From: Micavibrio_A sp035759665
Lineage (GTDB): Bacteria; Pseudomonadota; Alphaproteobacteria; Micavibrionales; Micavibrionaceae
Direction of reading: 5' to 3'
NCBI GenBank assembly: GCA_035759665.1
Contig: DASTUM010000142.1
Coordinates: 1-21,678, forward strand
Length of the DNA stretch: 21,678 nucleotides
Part shown: positions 14,781 through 21,678 of the stretch, one piece after another
Layout of the letters: each line of letters starts with the position of its first letter
How positions within the stretch are numbered: position 1 is the stretch's first letter
Notes under the pieces: model-generated
The model's input: only the letters and a program-made list of their open reading frames with translations
The model's database searches: none
What the model was told of the DNA's origin: nothing
Translations under genes and position numbers: made by a program

Positions 14781-15413
14781 ATGAGCGATAAAGACGAGGA
14801 CGAAGACCTCCCCCCGCCGCCGCCGGTCGAACAACGGCCCAAATCGGATCAGGACATCGAAGACATCCTGAACGCGCCGCCGGATAAGGATCTTTTGCCG
14901 GGCCGCGTGCGCTACACGCGCGATATGTCGCTCGACGACCTTCTCACCGAAGAGATCAGCACGCTCACCGACGAAGACAGGAAGAAGCTGAAACAGATCG
15001 GCTACGGCGCGCTGGCCGTCGCGGTCGTTATCACGCTGTTGACCATTTTCTCGATGCAGCCGAAAAAGGGGCCGATGTCGTACGGCATCTGCTCGACCTT
15101 CCTGGAAATGCAGACTCCCTATCCGAACACGCTGAATTACAGCGGCATCGAAGGATCGCGCACGGCGCTGCGCATTTATTTCACGAGCATCGACCCGTTC
15201 GGGGAATACAAGCTGGAGATGATCGAATGCACCTTCGGGCCCGATGATGCGGGAGGCATGAAACTGACGCAGGTCACGCGCAACCGCCGTCCGGTCGATG
15301 CCGCCATCGTCGATAAGTTCAACAAGACCCTGCCCATCATCATGGCCAGCGACCCTTATCTCGTGATTCCGCCCGACTGGAAAAATCCCTGGCTGATGGA
15401 CAGGAAGCCCTAA
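14781..15413 (+). CDS. Bitopic inner-membrane protein of unknown function, after dotO
   Basis: This 210-aa protein has an acidic, Pro-rich cytoplasmic tail (residues 1-70, with a run of five Pro at 11-15). One transmembrane helix follows (about 72-91), then a ~115-residue periplasmic domain with two Cys (104 and 150) that may pair. Start context AAGGCGGCCTGC-ATG is acceptable, and the gap to dotO is 11 bases, so co-transcription is very likely. The plan (acidic tail, single helix, periplasmic domain) is the same as that of DotG, DotF and DotI, yet I recognise no Dot/Icm family. A lineage-specific inner-membrane component is the best guess. The stop overlaps the convergent hydroxylase gene by 4 bases. 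Confidence 0.8.
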   Translation: MSDKDEDEDLPPPPPVEQRPKSDQDIEDILNAPPDKDLLPGRVRYTRDMSLDDLLTEEISTLTDEDRKKLKQIGYGALAVAVVITLLTIFSMQPKKGPMSYGICSTFLEMQTPYPNTLNYSGIEGSRTALRIYFTSIDPFGEYKLEMIECTFGPDDAGGMKLTQVTRNRRPVDAAIVDKFNKTLPIIMASDPYLVIPPDWKNPWLMDRKP

Positions 15414-16645
15414 TCGATTTTCCCGTTTTTGACGAGGCGGGGGAGAAGCCCGCTCGTCCCCATCGCCTGTTTCATAAAGAATTTGCGCGCTGCCGGGGCC
15501 GCCTGCACCATGCGAAGCCCCATCCGGCGCAAAATACGCGCCGGCGCGACATCGTTGGAAAAGAGCTTGTTTAGCGTATCCGTCGCCGCCGCCATCAGCA
15601 TGTTGTCCGGCCTGCGGGCTCTTTCATAGCGCCCCAGCAAATCTTCATTGCCCACATCCGCGCCAGCCTTTTTTGCGGCGATAACAAGCTGCGCCAGTTC
15701 CGCCACGTCGCGCAGGCCGAGATTGAGTCCTTGCCCCGCGATCGGATGGATCGCGTGCGCGGCGTCCGCCACCAGCGCCATGCGCGGCGCGATATAGCTA
15801 TGCGCGTGCGTCAGCGAAAGGGGATAGGTGAACCGCCCGCCGGCCAGCGACACCTTGCCGTAAAAATCGGGAAAACGTTCGGCCAGCGCCGCATTGAACG
15901 TCTTTTCATCCCAGCGCCCGGCGGATTTCCGCTCCGGCCCGTGCTCCGTCCAGACGATGGACGAACGGTGACGGCCCTTTTCGTCATCGCACATCGGCAA
16001 AATGGCGAATGGGCCTTCGCCGCGGAAATCCTCAACGGCGATATTGTTGTGCGGCTTTTCATGATGGACGATGCAGACGACGCCGCGCTGGCGGTAATTC
16101 CATCCGCGTGTGCCGATTCCCATCCATTCACGGGTAAAGGATTTGCGCCCGTCCGCGCCAACGACGAATTTCGCGCGGATTTTCCCGCCATCGGCCAGAT
16201 GCACGGTGACGCCGTTTTCGTCGCGCTCGAAATCCGTCACGCACGCGGGCGCGATATGCCGCGCGTTCTTCAAGGCCTTCAGCCTGTCATAAAGCGCGGC
16301 GCGCAGTTTGCGGTTCTCCACGATCCATCCGAAAGAGGCCTCTCCGACTTCGCGAACGAGGAATTCCAGCAATGTCGGCGATCCCGATTCCGAAATCTTG
16401 ATATCGTCGATGGCGCAAGCATCATCCCGCAGCGCATCCCACGCGCCCGCCGCTTCGATCACGCGGCGCGACCCGAAGGAGATTGCGGTGGTACGACCAT
16501 CGAAGCCGCCTTTGAGCGTCGCAGCAGGATCGTCCCGGTCGATGCAGACCGCGCCAACTCCGTTCGCGGCCAGAAGAGCGGCAAGGCTGCATCCCGCAGG
16601 CCCGCCGCCTACCACGACCACATCGGATTCCAGCGTTTTCGCCAT
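15410..16645 (-). CDS. UbiH/UbiF/COQ6-family FAD-dependent hydroxylase
   Basis: This 411-aa flavoprotein monooxygenase of the ubiquinone-biosynthesis type adds a hydroxyl to the quinone ring precursor using O2 and NAD(P)H. Seen motifs are the N-terminal FAD-binding GGGPAG (13-18) with the acidic end IDRDD, the second FAD/NADPH fingerprint VGADGRKS (about 160-168), and the ribose-binding LVADAAHAIHPIAGQGLNLG (about 288-308). The last is the UbiH/COQ6 signature. Length is typical. Which ring position it modifies (UbiH, UbiF, UbiI or UbiL type) cannot be told from the motifs. It runs convergent to the T4BSS operon with a 4-base overlap of stop codons, and no terminator is seen between them. Confidence 0.88.
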   Translation of the reverse strand: MAKTLESDVVVVGGGPAGCSLAALLAANGVGAVCIDRDDPAATLKGGFDGRTTAISFGSRRVIEAAGAWDALRDDACAIDDIKISESGSPTLLEFLVREVGEASFGWIVENRKLRAALYDRLKALKNARHIAPACVTDFERDENGVTVHLADGGKIRAKFVVGADGRKSFTREWMGIGTRGWNYRQRGVVCIVHHEKPHNNIAVEDFRGEGPFAILPMCDDEKGRHRSSIVWTEHGPERKSAGRWDEKTFNAALAERFPDFYGKVSLAGGRFTYPLSLTHAHSYIAPRMALVADAAHAIHPIAGQGLNLGLRDVAELAQLVIAAKKAGADVGNEDLLGRYERARRPDNMLMAAATDTLNKLFSNDVAPARILRRMGLRMVQAAPAARKFFMKQAMGTSGLLPRLVKNGKID

Positions 16646-16686
16646 GGACGCGCGCCCTTTACCTTAGGGGTGAAACTTGGTACTTG

Positions 16687-16692
16687 TATAGA
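16687..16692 (+). promoter_or_regulatory. Possible -10 element for the PII gene
   Basis: TATAGA in the 84-base divergent gap between the hydroxylase and PII starts, 38 bases before ATG 16730. No clear -35, and no NtrC or sigma-54 (GG-N10-GC type) site could be made out with confidence. Confidence 0.25.
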
Positions 16693-16715
16693 CCCGCATG
16701 CCTTTTGAAACAAGC

Positions 16716-16721
16716 AAGGAG
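16716..16721 (+). promoter_or_regulatory. Ribosome binding site that fixes the PII start at 16730
   Basis: AAGGAG ends eight bases before ATG 16730. The in-frame GTG at 16721 overlaps this site and so cannot be the start. Confidence 0.8.
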
Positions 16722-16729
16722 TGCCTTTC

Positions 16730-17068
16730 ATGAAAATGGTTATGGCCGTGATAAAACCCTTCAAGCTCGATGATGTGCGCGAGGCGCTGACGGCGCTTGG
16801 AATCGAAGGGCTAACGGTTACCGAAGTCAAAGGCTTCGGCCGCCAGAAAGGGCAGGCGGAAATCTATCGCGGCGCCGAATATTCGGTGAATTTCCTGCCC
16901 AAGGTAAAGCTCGAAGTGGCCATTCCCGCCAAGCTGGAAAAGAAGGTGATCGAGGCGATCCAGACCGCCGCCGGCACGGGCCGCATCGGCGACGGCAAAA
17001 TTTTCGTCTACGATCTTGCGACGGCGGTTCGCATCCGCACCGGCGAAACAGGCAAGGACGCGCTTTAA
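16730..17068 (+). CDS. glnK: PII nitrogen-regulatory protein, GlnK type
   Basis: This 112-aa protein is the standard PII length. The start MKMVMAVIKPFKLDDVREAL is PII signature I-like. The T-loop is intact with the uridylylation site Tyr51 (RGAEYSVNFLPK), and the C-terminal signature GTGRIGDGKIFVY is present. PII trimers sense ATP/ADP, 2-oxoglutarate and, by uridylylation, glutamine, and control ammonium transport and glutamine synthetase. The MKMVMAVIKPF start is nearer to GlnK than to GlnB. However, no amtB or glnA is next to it, so the paralogue assignment is tentative. It has no evident link to the secretion genes around it. Confidence 0.93.
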   Translation: MKMVMAVIKPFKLDDVREALTALGIEGLTVTEVKGFGRQKGQAEIYRGAEYSVNFLPKVKLEVAIPAKLEKKVIEAIQTAAGTGRIGDGKIFVYDLATAVRIRTGETGKDAL

Positions 17069-17092
17069 TCCGGTTCTTCCGGCAAACACGAT

Positions 17093-17116
17093 AAAAAAGG
17101 GCCCTTGCGGGCCCTT
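17093..17116 (-). terminator. Strong hairpin terminator, best on the minus strand, shared by convergent genes
   Basis: AAGGGCCC-TTGC-GGGCCCTT forms a perfect 8-base-pair stem (17097-17116). On the minus strand it is followed by six T (17098-17093), which ends the gene at 17156-18115. On the plus strand only a loose T-rich stretch follows, but it lies 28 bases after the PII stop, so it probably serves both directions. Confidence 0.85.
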
Positions 17117-17155
17117 AGTTGTATTTACCAGGGAGGTAAAACTTTTGCGTGACTT

Positions 17156-18115
17156 CTACGGCGCGCCTTGAAAGGTAATGCCGTATTGCGTGATGCCCAG
17201 CGTCGTCTGCACGGCCATGATAACGGAGCCGAGGTTGACGGCGAGAATGCCGCCGATCAGGTGCGTGATGCCCGCCATCATCGTCGCCTGCGAATTGCCC
17301 TCGGACACGCCGCGCACGATGAACAACCCGCGCACGATGCTGACCCAGCCGATGATGATCGAAAACATGATGATCGCCGAAATAACTGCGTGGATATGTG
17401 CCGACGCGCCGCCGAGGCCGTCAGTATATTGAAGCGTGCCGTTGGTGGCGATCTGGTCCGTGCCGAACACGGTGCCGTTCAGGAACGCTACGATGGAGTT
17501 GAGCGAGAACAGGCATCCCGCGATCAGGAAGGTCGTGATCGTGCCGATACCCGTCGGGCCGCGCGGACCCTGCTGTTCGGTTTGCATCAGGCGCGAGATG
17601 CCGATGAACACGAAGATCAGCCCCGCGACCCATCCGAACCAGCCGATAATCCAGATGGCCGGCGCGTCGATGTTGTTCATCAGGTTGACGATCATCGCAT
17701 CGAGACCGACGCCGCTCGACGATCCGTTGAATCCCGAACTGCCCGCCACGATCGTTCCCTGCCCGCCATCGATCGTGTTTTTCACAGCCGATGCGACGTG
17801 GGGCAGGGCGAAAAACGCGCCGCCCATGACGAAACGCTTGATGGGATCCCAGATTTCGACCTGGCTGGGCGATTCCACATGCTGGCGCAGTTTCAGAATG
17901 CCGAGGAAGCCGGCGACCAATCCCGCCATATAGGCAAAACCCGTGATGATGCCGGGCGCTAATTCCGTGTTGTAGATGGTGTTGCAGATGGCGCCGCCAA
18001 GCGTGCCTTGTGCGCATTCGCCAGCCTGGCCCGCGAGCGCCGGATCAGCCGACGCGAGCAGCATGACCGCCGCTCCCAGCGCGTAAAACAGCAAAGTTTT
18101 CATGTTAATTCCCAT
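17156..18115 (-). CDS. Six-helix membrane protein of the IcmC/DotE-IcmD/DotP group, three repeated two-helix units
   Basis: This 319-aa protein has a signal peptide (to about residue 28, PALA/G) and three two-helix units at about 52-115, 152-215 and 245-306. Unit 1 (GFAYMAGLVAGFLGILKL, RQHVESPSQVEIW, FVMGGAFFALPHVASAVKNTI) closely matches the DotP/IcmD-like protein at 10564-10956. Units 2 and 3 keep the pattern of Gly-rich helix, polar loop (MQTEQQGPRGP; RGVSEGNSQA) and Gly-rich helix. As recalled, unit 3 resembles the C-terminal half of Legionella IcmC (WFVRG ... LIAGVLAMN). It is the likely counterpart of icmC/dotE, which is missing between dotF and the icmD-like gene. ATG 18115 follows GGGGGTGAG; an internal ATG at 18103 is also possible. 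Confidence 0.75.
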   Translation of the reverse strand: MGINMKTLLFYALGAAVMLLASADPALAGQAGECAQGTLGGAICNTIYNTELAPGIITGFAYMAGLVAGFLGILKLRQHVESPSQVEIWDPIKRFVMGGAFFALPHVASAVKNTIDGGQGTIVAGSSGFNGSSSGVGLDAMIVNLMNNIDAPAIWIIGWFGWVAGLIFVFIGISRLMQTEQQGPRGPTGIGTITTFLIAGCLFSLNSIVAFLNGTVFGTDQIATNGTLQYTDGLGGASAHIHAVISAIIMFSIIIGWVSIVRGLFIVRGVSEGNSQATMMAGITHLIGGILAVNLGSVIMAVQTTLGITQYGITFQGAP

Positions 18116-18148
18116 ATGAAATACTCACCCCCAGTATGTACCACTTAA

Positions 18149-18154
18149 AGTATA
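18149..18154 (-). promoter_or_regulatory. Possible -10 element for the six-helix protein gene
   Basis: The minus strand reads TATACT 34 bases before ATG 18115, with TTCATT 17 bases further upstream as a poor -35. It would give the gene its own promoter separate from the upstream 206-aa gene. Confidence 0.35.
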
Positions 18155-18228
18155 TCACAGCGCATTGGCGGAATGAAAATTTAGGCCGTTTTTAGACGTC
18201 GTCCGGTTTATCGTTTATTTTCAATAAA

Positions 18229-18849
18229 TTACGATACAGGCGCGCTCACCTTGACCGACAGGTCGGCGGCGATGGGGTCGTCGTCCAGCATCTCGATCAT
18301 GCCACCCGGCTGGACGGCGAAATTGGCGATGAACAGAGCGTTGGAATAGAACACCACGGCGTCACACAGGAAGAATCCTTTATCGTTCATGCCCTCGTAC
18401 GAGGCGGGGCGGATAGTGCCTGCGATGACGGAACGGGTGCGCTCGTCGACGTTTTTGGGAATATAGGGGTCTTCTATGCTTTCAGCGATCAGGAAGGGGC
18501 CTTCCTCCCCGCGCACAAAGAAGCAGAAAAATTTCAAATATTCCAATACGTTATCTTCGGTAATCTTGACCGGCGCCTTGGCGTTGATCTCGTGGATGGG
18601 CGGTGAAGTGCCGTTCAGCCAGTAAAGGTTGCCCTGGTCGGTCAGGTAATAGATATAAAGATTGGAAGGCGTCCAGGCCGAGTCCTTGACGCGGATCATC
18701 GCCACATTGTCGTAGAACGGCAACATGCGGTAATCGACCTTGGTCGTGCCTGCGCTGACCTTGTATTTGCCGCCGATAGGGTTGACTTGCTCCAGAAATC
18801 CGGCGAGTTCTTCGCCTTCCACGGGCATCCAGTTATTGTCTATGTACAT
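18229..18849 (-). CDS. Unrecognised soluble protein (206 aa)
   Basis: From ATG 18849 the protein has 206 residues, beginning MYIDNNWMPVEGEELAGFL. A TTG at 18900 would add 17 residues but has no ribosome site. No signal peptide or membrane helix is visible. The sequence is rich in aromatic and acidic residues (LYIYYLTDQGNLYWL, LKFFCFFVRGEEGPFLIAES), has a balanced soluble composition, and ends in a possible beta-rich half. I recognise no family. It lies upstream of, and in the same direction as, the six-helix T4BSS-type gene, with 113 bases between them. A role in secretion is possible by position only. An AT-rich hairpin (ATCGT...ACGAT, 18210-18235) overlaps its stop but has no T-run. Confidence 0.7.
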   Translation of the reverse strand: MYIDNNWMPVEGEELAGFLEQVNPIGGKYKVSAGTTKVDYRMLPFYDNVAMIRVKDSAWTPSNLYIYYLTDQGNLYWLNGTSPPIHEINAKAPVKITEDNVLEYLKFFCFFVRGEEGPFLIAESIEDPYIPKNVDERTRSVIAGTIRPASYEGMNDKGFFLCDAVVFYSNALFIANFAVQPGGMIEMLDDDPIAADLSVKVSAPVS

Positions 18850-18950
18850 ATCAGGCAGCTCTAGCTTAAGGTTTTTCGTGATTAAGTAACTGAAAAACAA
18901 CGTTGTCTGGACACTACTATGGCGGGGAAGGCATCAAATCGCAAGAAAAA

Positions 18951-18979
18951 TTGACAGACGCGCCTTTAGAGGTTAAAAC
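18951..18979 (+). promoter_or_regulatory. Promoter of the rpmH-rnpA-yidD-yidC operon
   Basis: A perfect -35 TTGACA (18951-18956), a 17-base spacer and -10 TAAAAC (18974-18979, four of six) lie 45 bases before the rpmH ATG. This is the best sigma-70 match in the window and fits a strongly expressed ribosomal-protein operon. Confidence 0.65.
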
Positions 18980-19023
18980 AGCCACCGAAATTCATAGAAA
19001 TACTGAGAAAACAAGGTTTAGCC

Positions 19024-19158
19024 ATGAAACGTACATACCAACCCTCGAAGCTGGTTCGCAAACGCCGCCACGGATTCCGTTCCCGCATGGCAACGGTCGA
19101 TGGCCGTCAGGTTCTCTCCCGCCGCCGCGCGAAAGGCCGCAAGCGCCTCTGCGCTTAA
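19024..19158 (+). CDS. rpmH: Ribosomal protein bL34
   Basis: A 44-aa very basic protein that starts MKRTYQPSKLVRKRRHGFR and contains RMATVDGRQVLSRRRAKGRK, the full L34 pattern at the usual length. It is a structural protein of the 50S subunit that binds 23S rRNA. It opens the conserved rpmH-rnpA-yidD-yidC order and lies 32 bases upstream of rnpA. No dnaA or DnaA boxes are seen next to it, in line with alphaproteobacteria, where dnaA is often elsewhere. Confidence 0.97.
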   Translation: MKRTYQPSKLVRKRRHGFRSRMATVDGRQVLSRRRAKGRKRLCA

Positions 19159-19190
19159 GCATCGCGGGCCGCGTCCCGTCGGGATAGCCC

Positions 19191-19556
19191 ATGAAAGCCA
19201 CGAAGCAGGATTTAAAGAAATTGGAGCGCCTCTTAAAGCGCTCCGATTTTTTGTTGGTTGCCGCCAAGGGAAAAAAATGGGTGTCGAAGAGCATGATCGT
19301 CATCGCGAACCCCAACGATCTCGGCACGCGCCGCGTCGGCATCACCGTCACCAAGAAGCTTGAAAAAACCGCCGTCGGACGCAACCGGATGAAACGCCGC
19401 CTGCGCGCCGCCGCTGCCGACGTGCTGACGCAGGATGCGAAGGCTGGGATGGATTACGTGCTGATCGCGCGCCATGACACGGCGACGCGCCCTTACAACG
19501 AACTGCAAAAGGATCTGCGCTGGTGCCTTGGGAAATTGGGCTATGCCGCTGAATGA
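19191..19556 (+). CDS. rnpA: Ribonuclease P protein component
   Basis: A 121-aa basic protein that binds the RNase P RNA and helps 5' maturation of tRNA. Family features seen: an early RSDF block (18-21, variant of the R-x-F start), GITVTKKLEKTAVGRNRMKR with the RNA-binding RNR motif (64-66) and following Arg/Lys (KRRLR), and a late DYVLIAR block followed by the C-terminal helix. Length is typical. The stop overlaps the yidD start by 14 bases, a common arrangement in this operon. Confidence 0.96.
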   Translation: MKATKQDLKKLERLLKRSDFLLVAAKGKKWVSKSMIVIANPNDLGTRRVGITVTKKLEKTAVGRNRMKRRLRAAAADVLTQDAKAGMDYVLIARHDTATRPYNELQKDLRWCLGKLGYAAE

Positions 19557-19851
19557 TCTCCCGAAAAACCTCATGAAGGCGCTGGTGCGGGGCTATTCCT
19601 ACGCCGTATCGCCGCTGCTTGGCCCCAATTGCCGCTACCACCCGACCTGCTCGGCCTATGCGGTGGAGGCCATCGACGCGCACGGGGCGCTGCGGGGCGG
19701 GTATCTGGCCTTCCGGCGGGTATTGAAATGCCACCCGTGGGGCCGGGGGCCGTTTCTCGATCCCGTGCCGCCCGCGGTTGATCAGGACGGGATTAGCGGC
19801 TATAAACGCGCGGATACAAACGGGAAAGAAAAAGACCATGCAAAACAATGA
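19543..19851 (+). CDS. yidD: YidD, membrane protein insertion efficiency factor
   Basis: A 102-aa protein with an amphipathic N-terminal helix (LMKALVRGYSYAVSPLLG) and the family blocks C-YHPTCSAYAVEAI (Cys30, Cys36), HGALRGGYLAFRRVLKCHPW (Cys63) and a short Pro-rich tail. YidD is peripheral at the inner membrane and aids YidC-dependent insertion. ATG 19543 is chosen as it gives the usual length and overlaps rnpA by 14 bases; ATG 19573 is a shorter alternative. The stop overlaps the yidC start by 14 bases, so the three genes are translationally linked. The C-terminus GYKRADTNGKEKDHAKQ is hydrophilic and probably disordered. Confidence 0.94.
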   Translation: MPLNDLPKNLMKALVRGYSYAVSPLLGPNCRYHPTCSAYAVEAIDAHGALRGGYLAFRRVLKCHPWGRGPFLDPVPPAVDQDGISGYKRADTNGKEKDHAKQ

Positions 19852-21678
19852 TCAGATGCACCCGCAGGACATGCGGAACCTGATTGTCTTCGCCCTGCTC
19901 GCGATCCTGATGTGGGTTGGCTACGACCACTTCATCGCGCGCCCCCAGGCCCAGGCCGTGCGTGAATATGTGGCAAAGGCAAACGAGGCAGCGAAGAACG
20001 CGCCTTCGCAAATTCTCGACACCGCCATCGTCAAGCCGCGTCCGGACGCCATCGCGGATTCGCCGCGCGTCGCCCTCGATTCGAAAACCATGAACGGGTC
20101 GATCGGCCTGAAGGGCGGCCGCCTCGACGACGTCGAACTCAAAGACTATTTCAAGACGGTCGAGAAGAAGGAAGAGGTCACGACCCTCTCTCCCGCTCGC
20201 TCGCCTTTCCCGCGCTACGTCGAAACCGGCTGGATCGGCAAGAACGTCGCCGGCCTTCCGAATGCCGATACGCAATGGACGGTCAAAGGCAACGACAAGC
20301 TCACGCCGTCCACACCCGTTACGCTGACCTACAGCGCCGGCGGCCTGACCTTCGAAAAGAAATTCACGGTCGACAATGAAGCGGCCTTTTCCATCGAAGA
20401 CCGTGTCACGAACAATTCCGGCTCCAAAGTCACGATCTACCCGTATTCTCTCGTCACCGAACACGGTCAGCCCGAAGATTTTTTCGGCCGCGGCGTCGTG
20501 CATGAAGGCCCGATCGGCTATATCGGCGAAGACCTGCACGAACTTTCCTATAAAGGTTTTAAGAAAAAGCCCGAGCAAAGCTTCGAAGCTTCCGCCGGCT
20601 GGATCGGCCTGACGGGAAAATACTGGCTGACCGCCATCGTGCCGCCGCAAGGGGAGGCTGCGAAATTCCGCTTCATCATGTCGCCCGCAATCAACGACAA
20701 GACCAAGGACCGCTACCAGTCCGATATTACCGGCGCGGGCCGCGAGGTCGCACCGGGTGAAACCGCCTCGTACAAGATCAATGTCTTCACCGGCGCAAAA
20801 AAGCTCAAGGCGCTCGAAGACTATGAAGAAAAATGGAACATCCCGCATTTCGACCTCGCGGTTGATTTCGGCTGGTTCTATTTCCTGACGAAACCGTTTT
20901 TCCTCGCCATCAACTTCCTCTACGGCCTGACGGGGAATTTCGGCATCGCCATCATCCTGTTCACCTGCGGCCTGCGCGTGTTCGTGTTCCCGCTGGCTAA
21001 TACTTCCTACCGCTCCTTCGCCAAGCTGCGCATGGTGGCGCCGGAAATGTACAATCTGCGCCATGAATACAAGGAGGATAAACAAAAACTGCAAGAAGAA
21101 CTGGTCAAGCTCTACCAGAAGCACAACGTCAACCCTATGGCCGGATGCTTGCCGATCGTCGTGCAGATTCCGATTTTTTTCGCCCTCTACAAGGTTCTCT
21201 CGAACACGATCGAAATGCGCCACGCGCCGTTTTTCGGCTGGATTCATGACCTCTCCGCCAAAGACCCGACCAGTGTGTTCAATCTCTTCGGCCTGCTGCC
21301 GTTCGACGTTCCCGCCTTCCTCATGATTGGCGCATGGCCGTGCATGATGCTGATGGCCCAGCTGGCGCAAAAAAGCCTTTCGCCGCCGCCGGACGACCCC
21401 ATCCAGGCCCGCCTGATCGCGATCATGCCGTGGGTGACGACCTATATCATGTCCGGCTTCGCCTCCGGCCTCGTGATTTACTGGACGGTGAACAGCACGC
21501 TCGGCGTGATCCAGCAGATGATCATCATGAAATCGATGAACGTGCCGATCCATCTTTTCTCGAAAGACAAAATGAAGGCGAGGCTGGAAAAGGAAATCGA
21601 GGAAGGCCCGATCGTTGAGCCGAGCCTGCAGATTCTCGAAGGGAAGATCGAGGACGCCATCGTGCCCGAAGGCGAACC
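19838..21678 (+). CDS. yidC: YidC membrane protein insertase, C-terminal end outside window
   Basis: The frame from ATG 19838 stays open to the window end (613 codons plus 2 bases). An N-terminal helix (15-33, LIVFALLAILMWVGY) is followed by the large periplasmic P1 domain (about 60-340). The conserved five-helix insertase core comes next: FLYGLTGNFGIAIILFTCGLRVFVFPL with the groove Arg near residue 383, the coiled cytoplasmic hairpin (EYKEDKQKLQEELVKLYQKH), NPMAGCLPIVVQIPIFFALYKVL, and IMPWVTTYIMSGFASGLVIYWTVN. It inserts and folds inner-membrane proteins alone or with SecYEG. The P1 domain and length are of the Gram-negative type. Only the last part of the C-terminal tail should be missing. 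Confidence 0.97.
   Translation, partial: MQNNDQMHPQDMRNLIVFALLAILMWVGYDHFIARPQAQAVREYVAKANEAAKNAPSQILDTAIVKPRPDAIADSPRVALDSKTMNGSIGLKGGRLDDVELKDYFKTVEKKEEVTTLSPARSPFPRYVETGWIGKNVAGLPNADTQWTVKGNDKLTPSTPVTLTYSAGGLTFEKKFTVDNEAAFSIEDRVTNNSGSKVTIYPYSLVTEHGQPEDFFGRGVVHEGPIGYIGEDLHELSYKGFKKKPEQSFEASAGWIGLTGKYWLTAIVPPQGEAAKFRFIMSPAINDKTKDRYQSDITGAGREVAPGETASYKINVFTGAKKLKALEDYEEKWNIPHFDLAVDFGWFYFLTKPFFLAINFLYGLTGNFGIAIILFTCGLRVFVFPLANTSYRSFAKLRMVAPEMYNLRHEYKEDKQKLQEELVKLYQKHNVNPMAGCLPIVVQIPIFFALYKVLSNTIEMRHAPFFGWIHDLSAKDPTSVFNLFGLLPFDVPAFLMIGAWPCMMLMAQLAQKSLSPPPDDPIQARLIAIMPWVTTYIMSGFASGLVIYWTVNSTLGVIQQMIIMKSMNVPIHLFSKDKMKARLEKEIEEGPIVEPSLQILEGKIEDAIVPEGE

Noticed and set aside
18210..18235. Terminator of the 206-aa gene
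   Set aside because: The hairpin ATCGT/ACGAT is AT-rich and imperfect, and no T-run follows on the minus strand.
18901..19023. Chromosomal replication origin next to rpmH
   Set aside because: No dnaA gene and no TTATCCACA-type boxes were found; a normal promoter explains the region.
19793..21553. Very long open frame antisense to yidC (586 codons)
   Set aside because: It is the mirror of a clearly conserved yidC frame. Long antisense frames are common in GC-rich coding DNA, and the translation has no recognisable domain.

Overview
The window is a GC-rich chromosomal segment of an alphaproteobacterium. It carries a Dot/Icm-type (type IVB) secretion or conjugation gene cluster next to conserved housekeeping genes. 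Evidence for the organism is the rpmH-rnpA-yidD-yidC order, the alphaproteobacterial look of the PII protein and the UbiH-like hydroxylase, and a T4BSS core that is clearly diverged from Legionella. A Micavibrio-like or other free-living or predatory lineage would fit, but that is inference. No integrase, transposase, tRNA attachment site, CRISPR array or RNA gene was seen, so the cluster looks like resident chromosome rather than a recent island.

Layout. (1) Positions 1-4769, minus strand: a tightly coupled operon of four exported or membrane-anchored proteins of unknown function. The first two (683 and 658 aa) are tandem paralogues with Gly-rich low-complexity N-termini and a shared Cys-containing C-terminal domain. 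They are followed by a 187-aa membrane-anchored protein and a secretory protein cut by the window edge. (2) Positions 4770-5077: a divergent control region. (3) Positions 5078-15413, plus strand: dotI/icmL, dotH/icmK, dotG/icmE, dotF/icmG, then after a terminator and a 360-bp AT-rich region a DotP/IcmD-like protein, dotN/icmJ, a second terminator, dotO/icmB and a new bitopic membrane protein. This is the Legionella icmL-K-E-G-(C)-D-J-B order with icmC missing from its usual place. (4) Positions 15410-17068: a UbiH/COQ6-type FAD hydroxylase and a GlnK-type PII protein, unrelated to secretion. (5) Positions 17156-18849, minus strand: a six-helix membrane protein built from three copies of the DotP/IcmD two-helix unit (the likely IcmC/DotE counterpart), and an unrecognised soluble protein. 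(6) Positions 18951-21678: promoter, rpmH, rnpA, yidD and yidC (running off the window).

How it works together (family knowledge plus inference). DotH and the VirB10-like C-terminus of DotG would form the outer-membrane core. DotI, DotF and the DotP/DotE-type proteins sit in the inner membrane, DotO is the VirB4-like ATPase, and DotN is the zinc-binding coupling-complex protein. DotA, DotB, DotC, DotD, DotL and DotM are not in the window. The four minus-strand exported proteins and the 210-aa protein after dotO are the best candidates for lineage-specific parts or substrates of this machine. A short motif, GGTTTTAA plus two or three bases, occurs upstream of three of the T4BSS-linked transcription units and may mark shared control.
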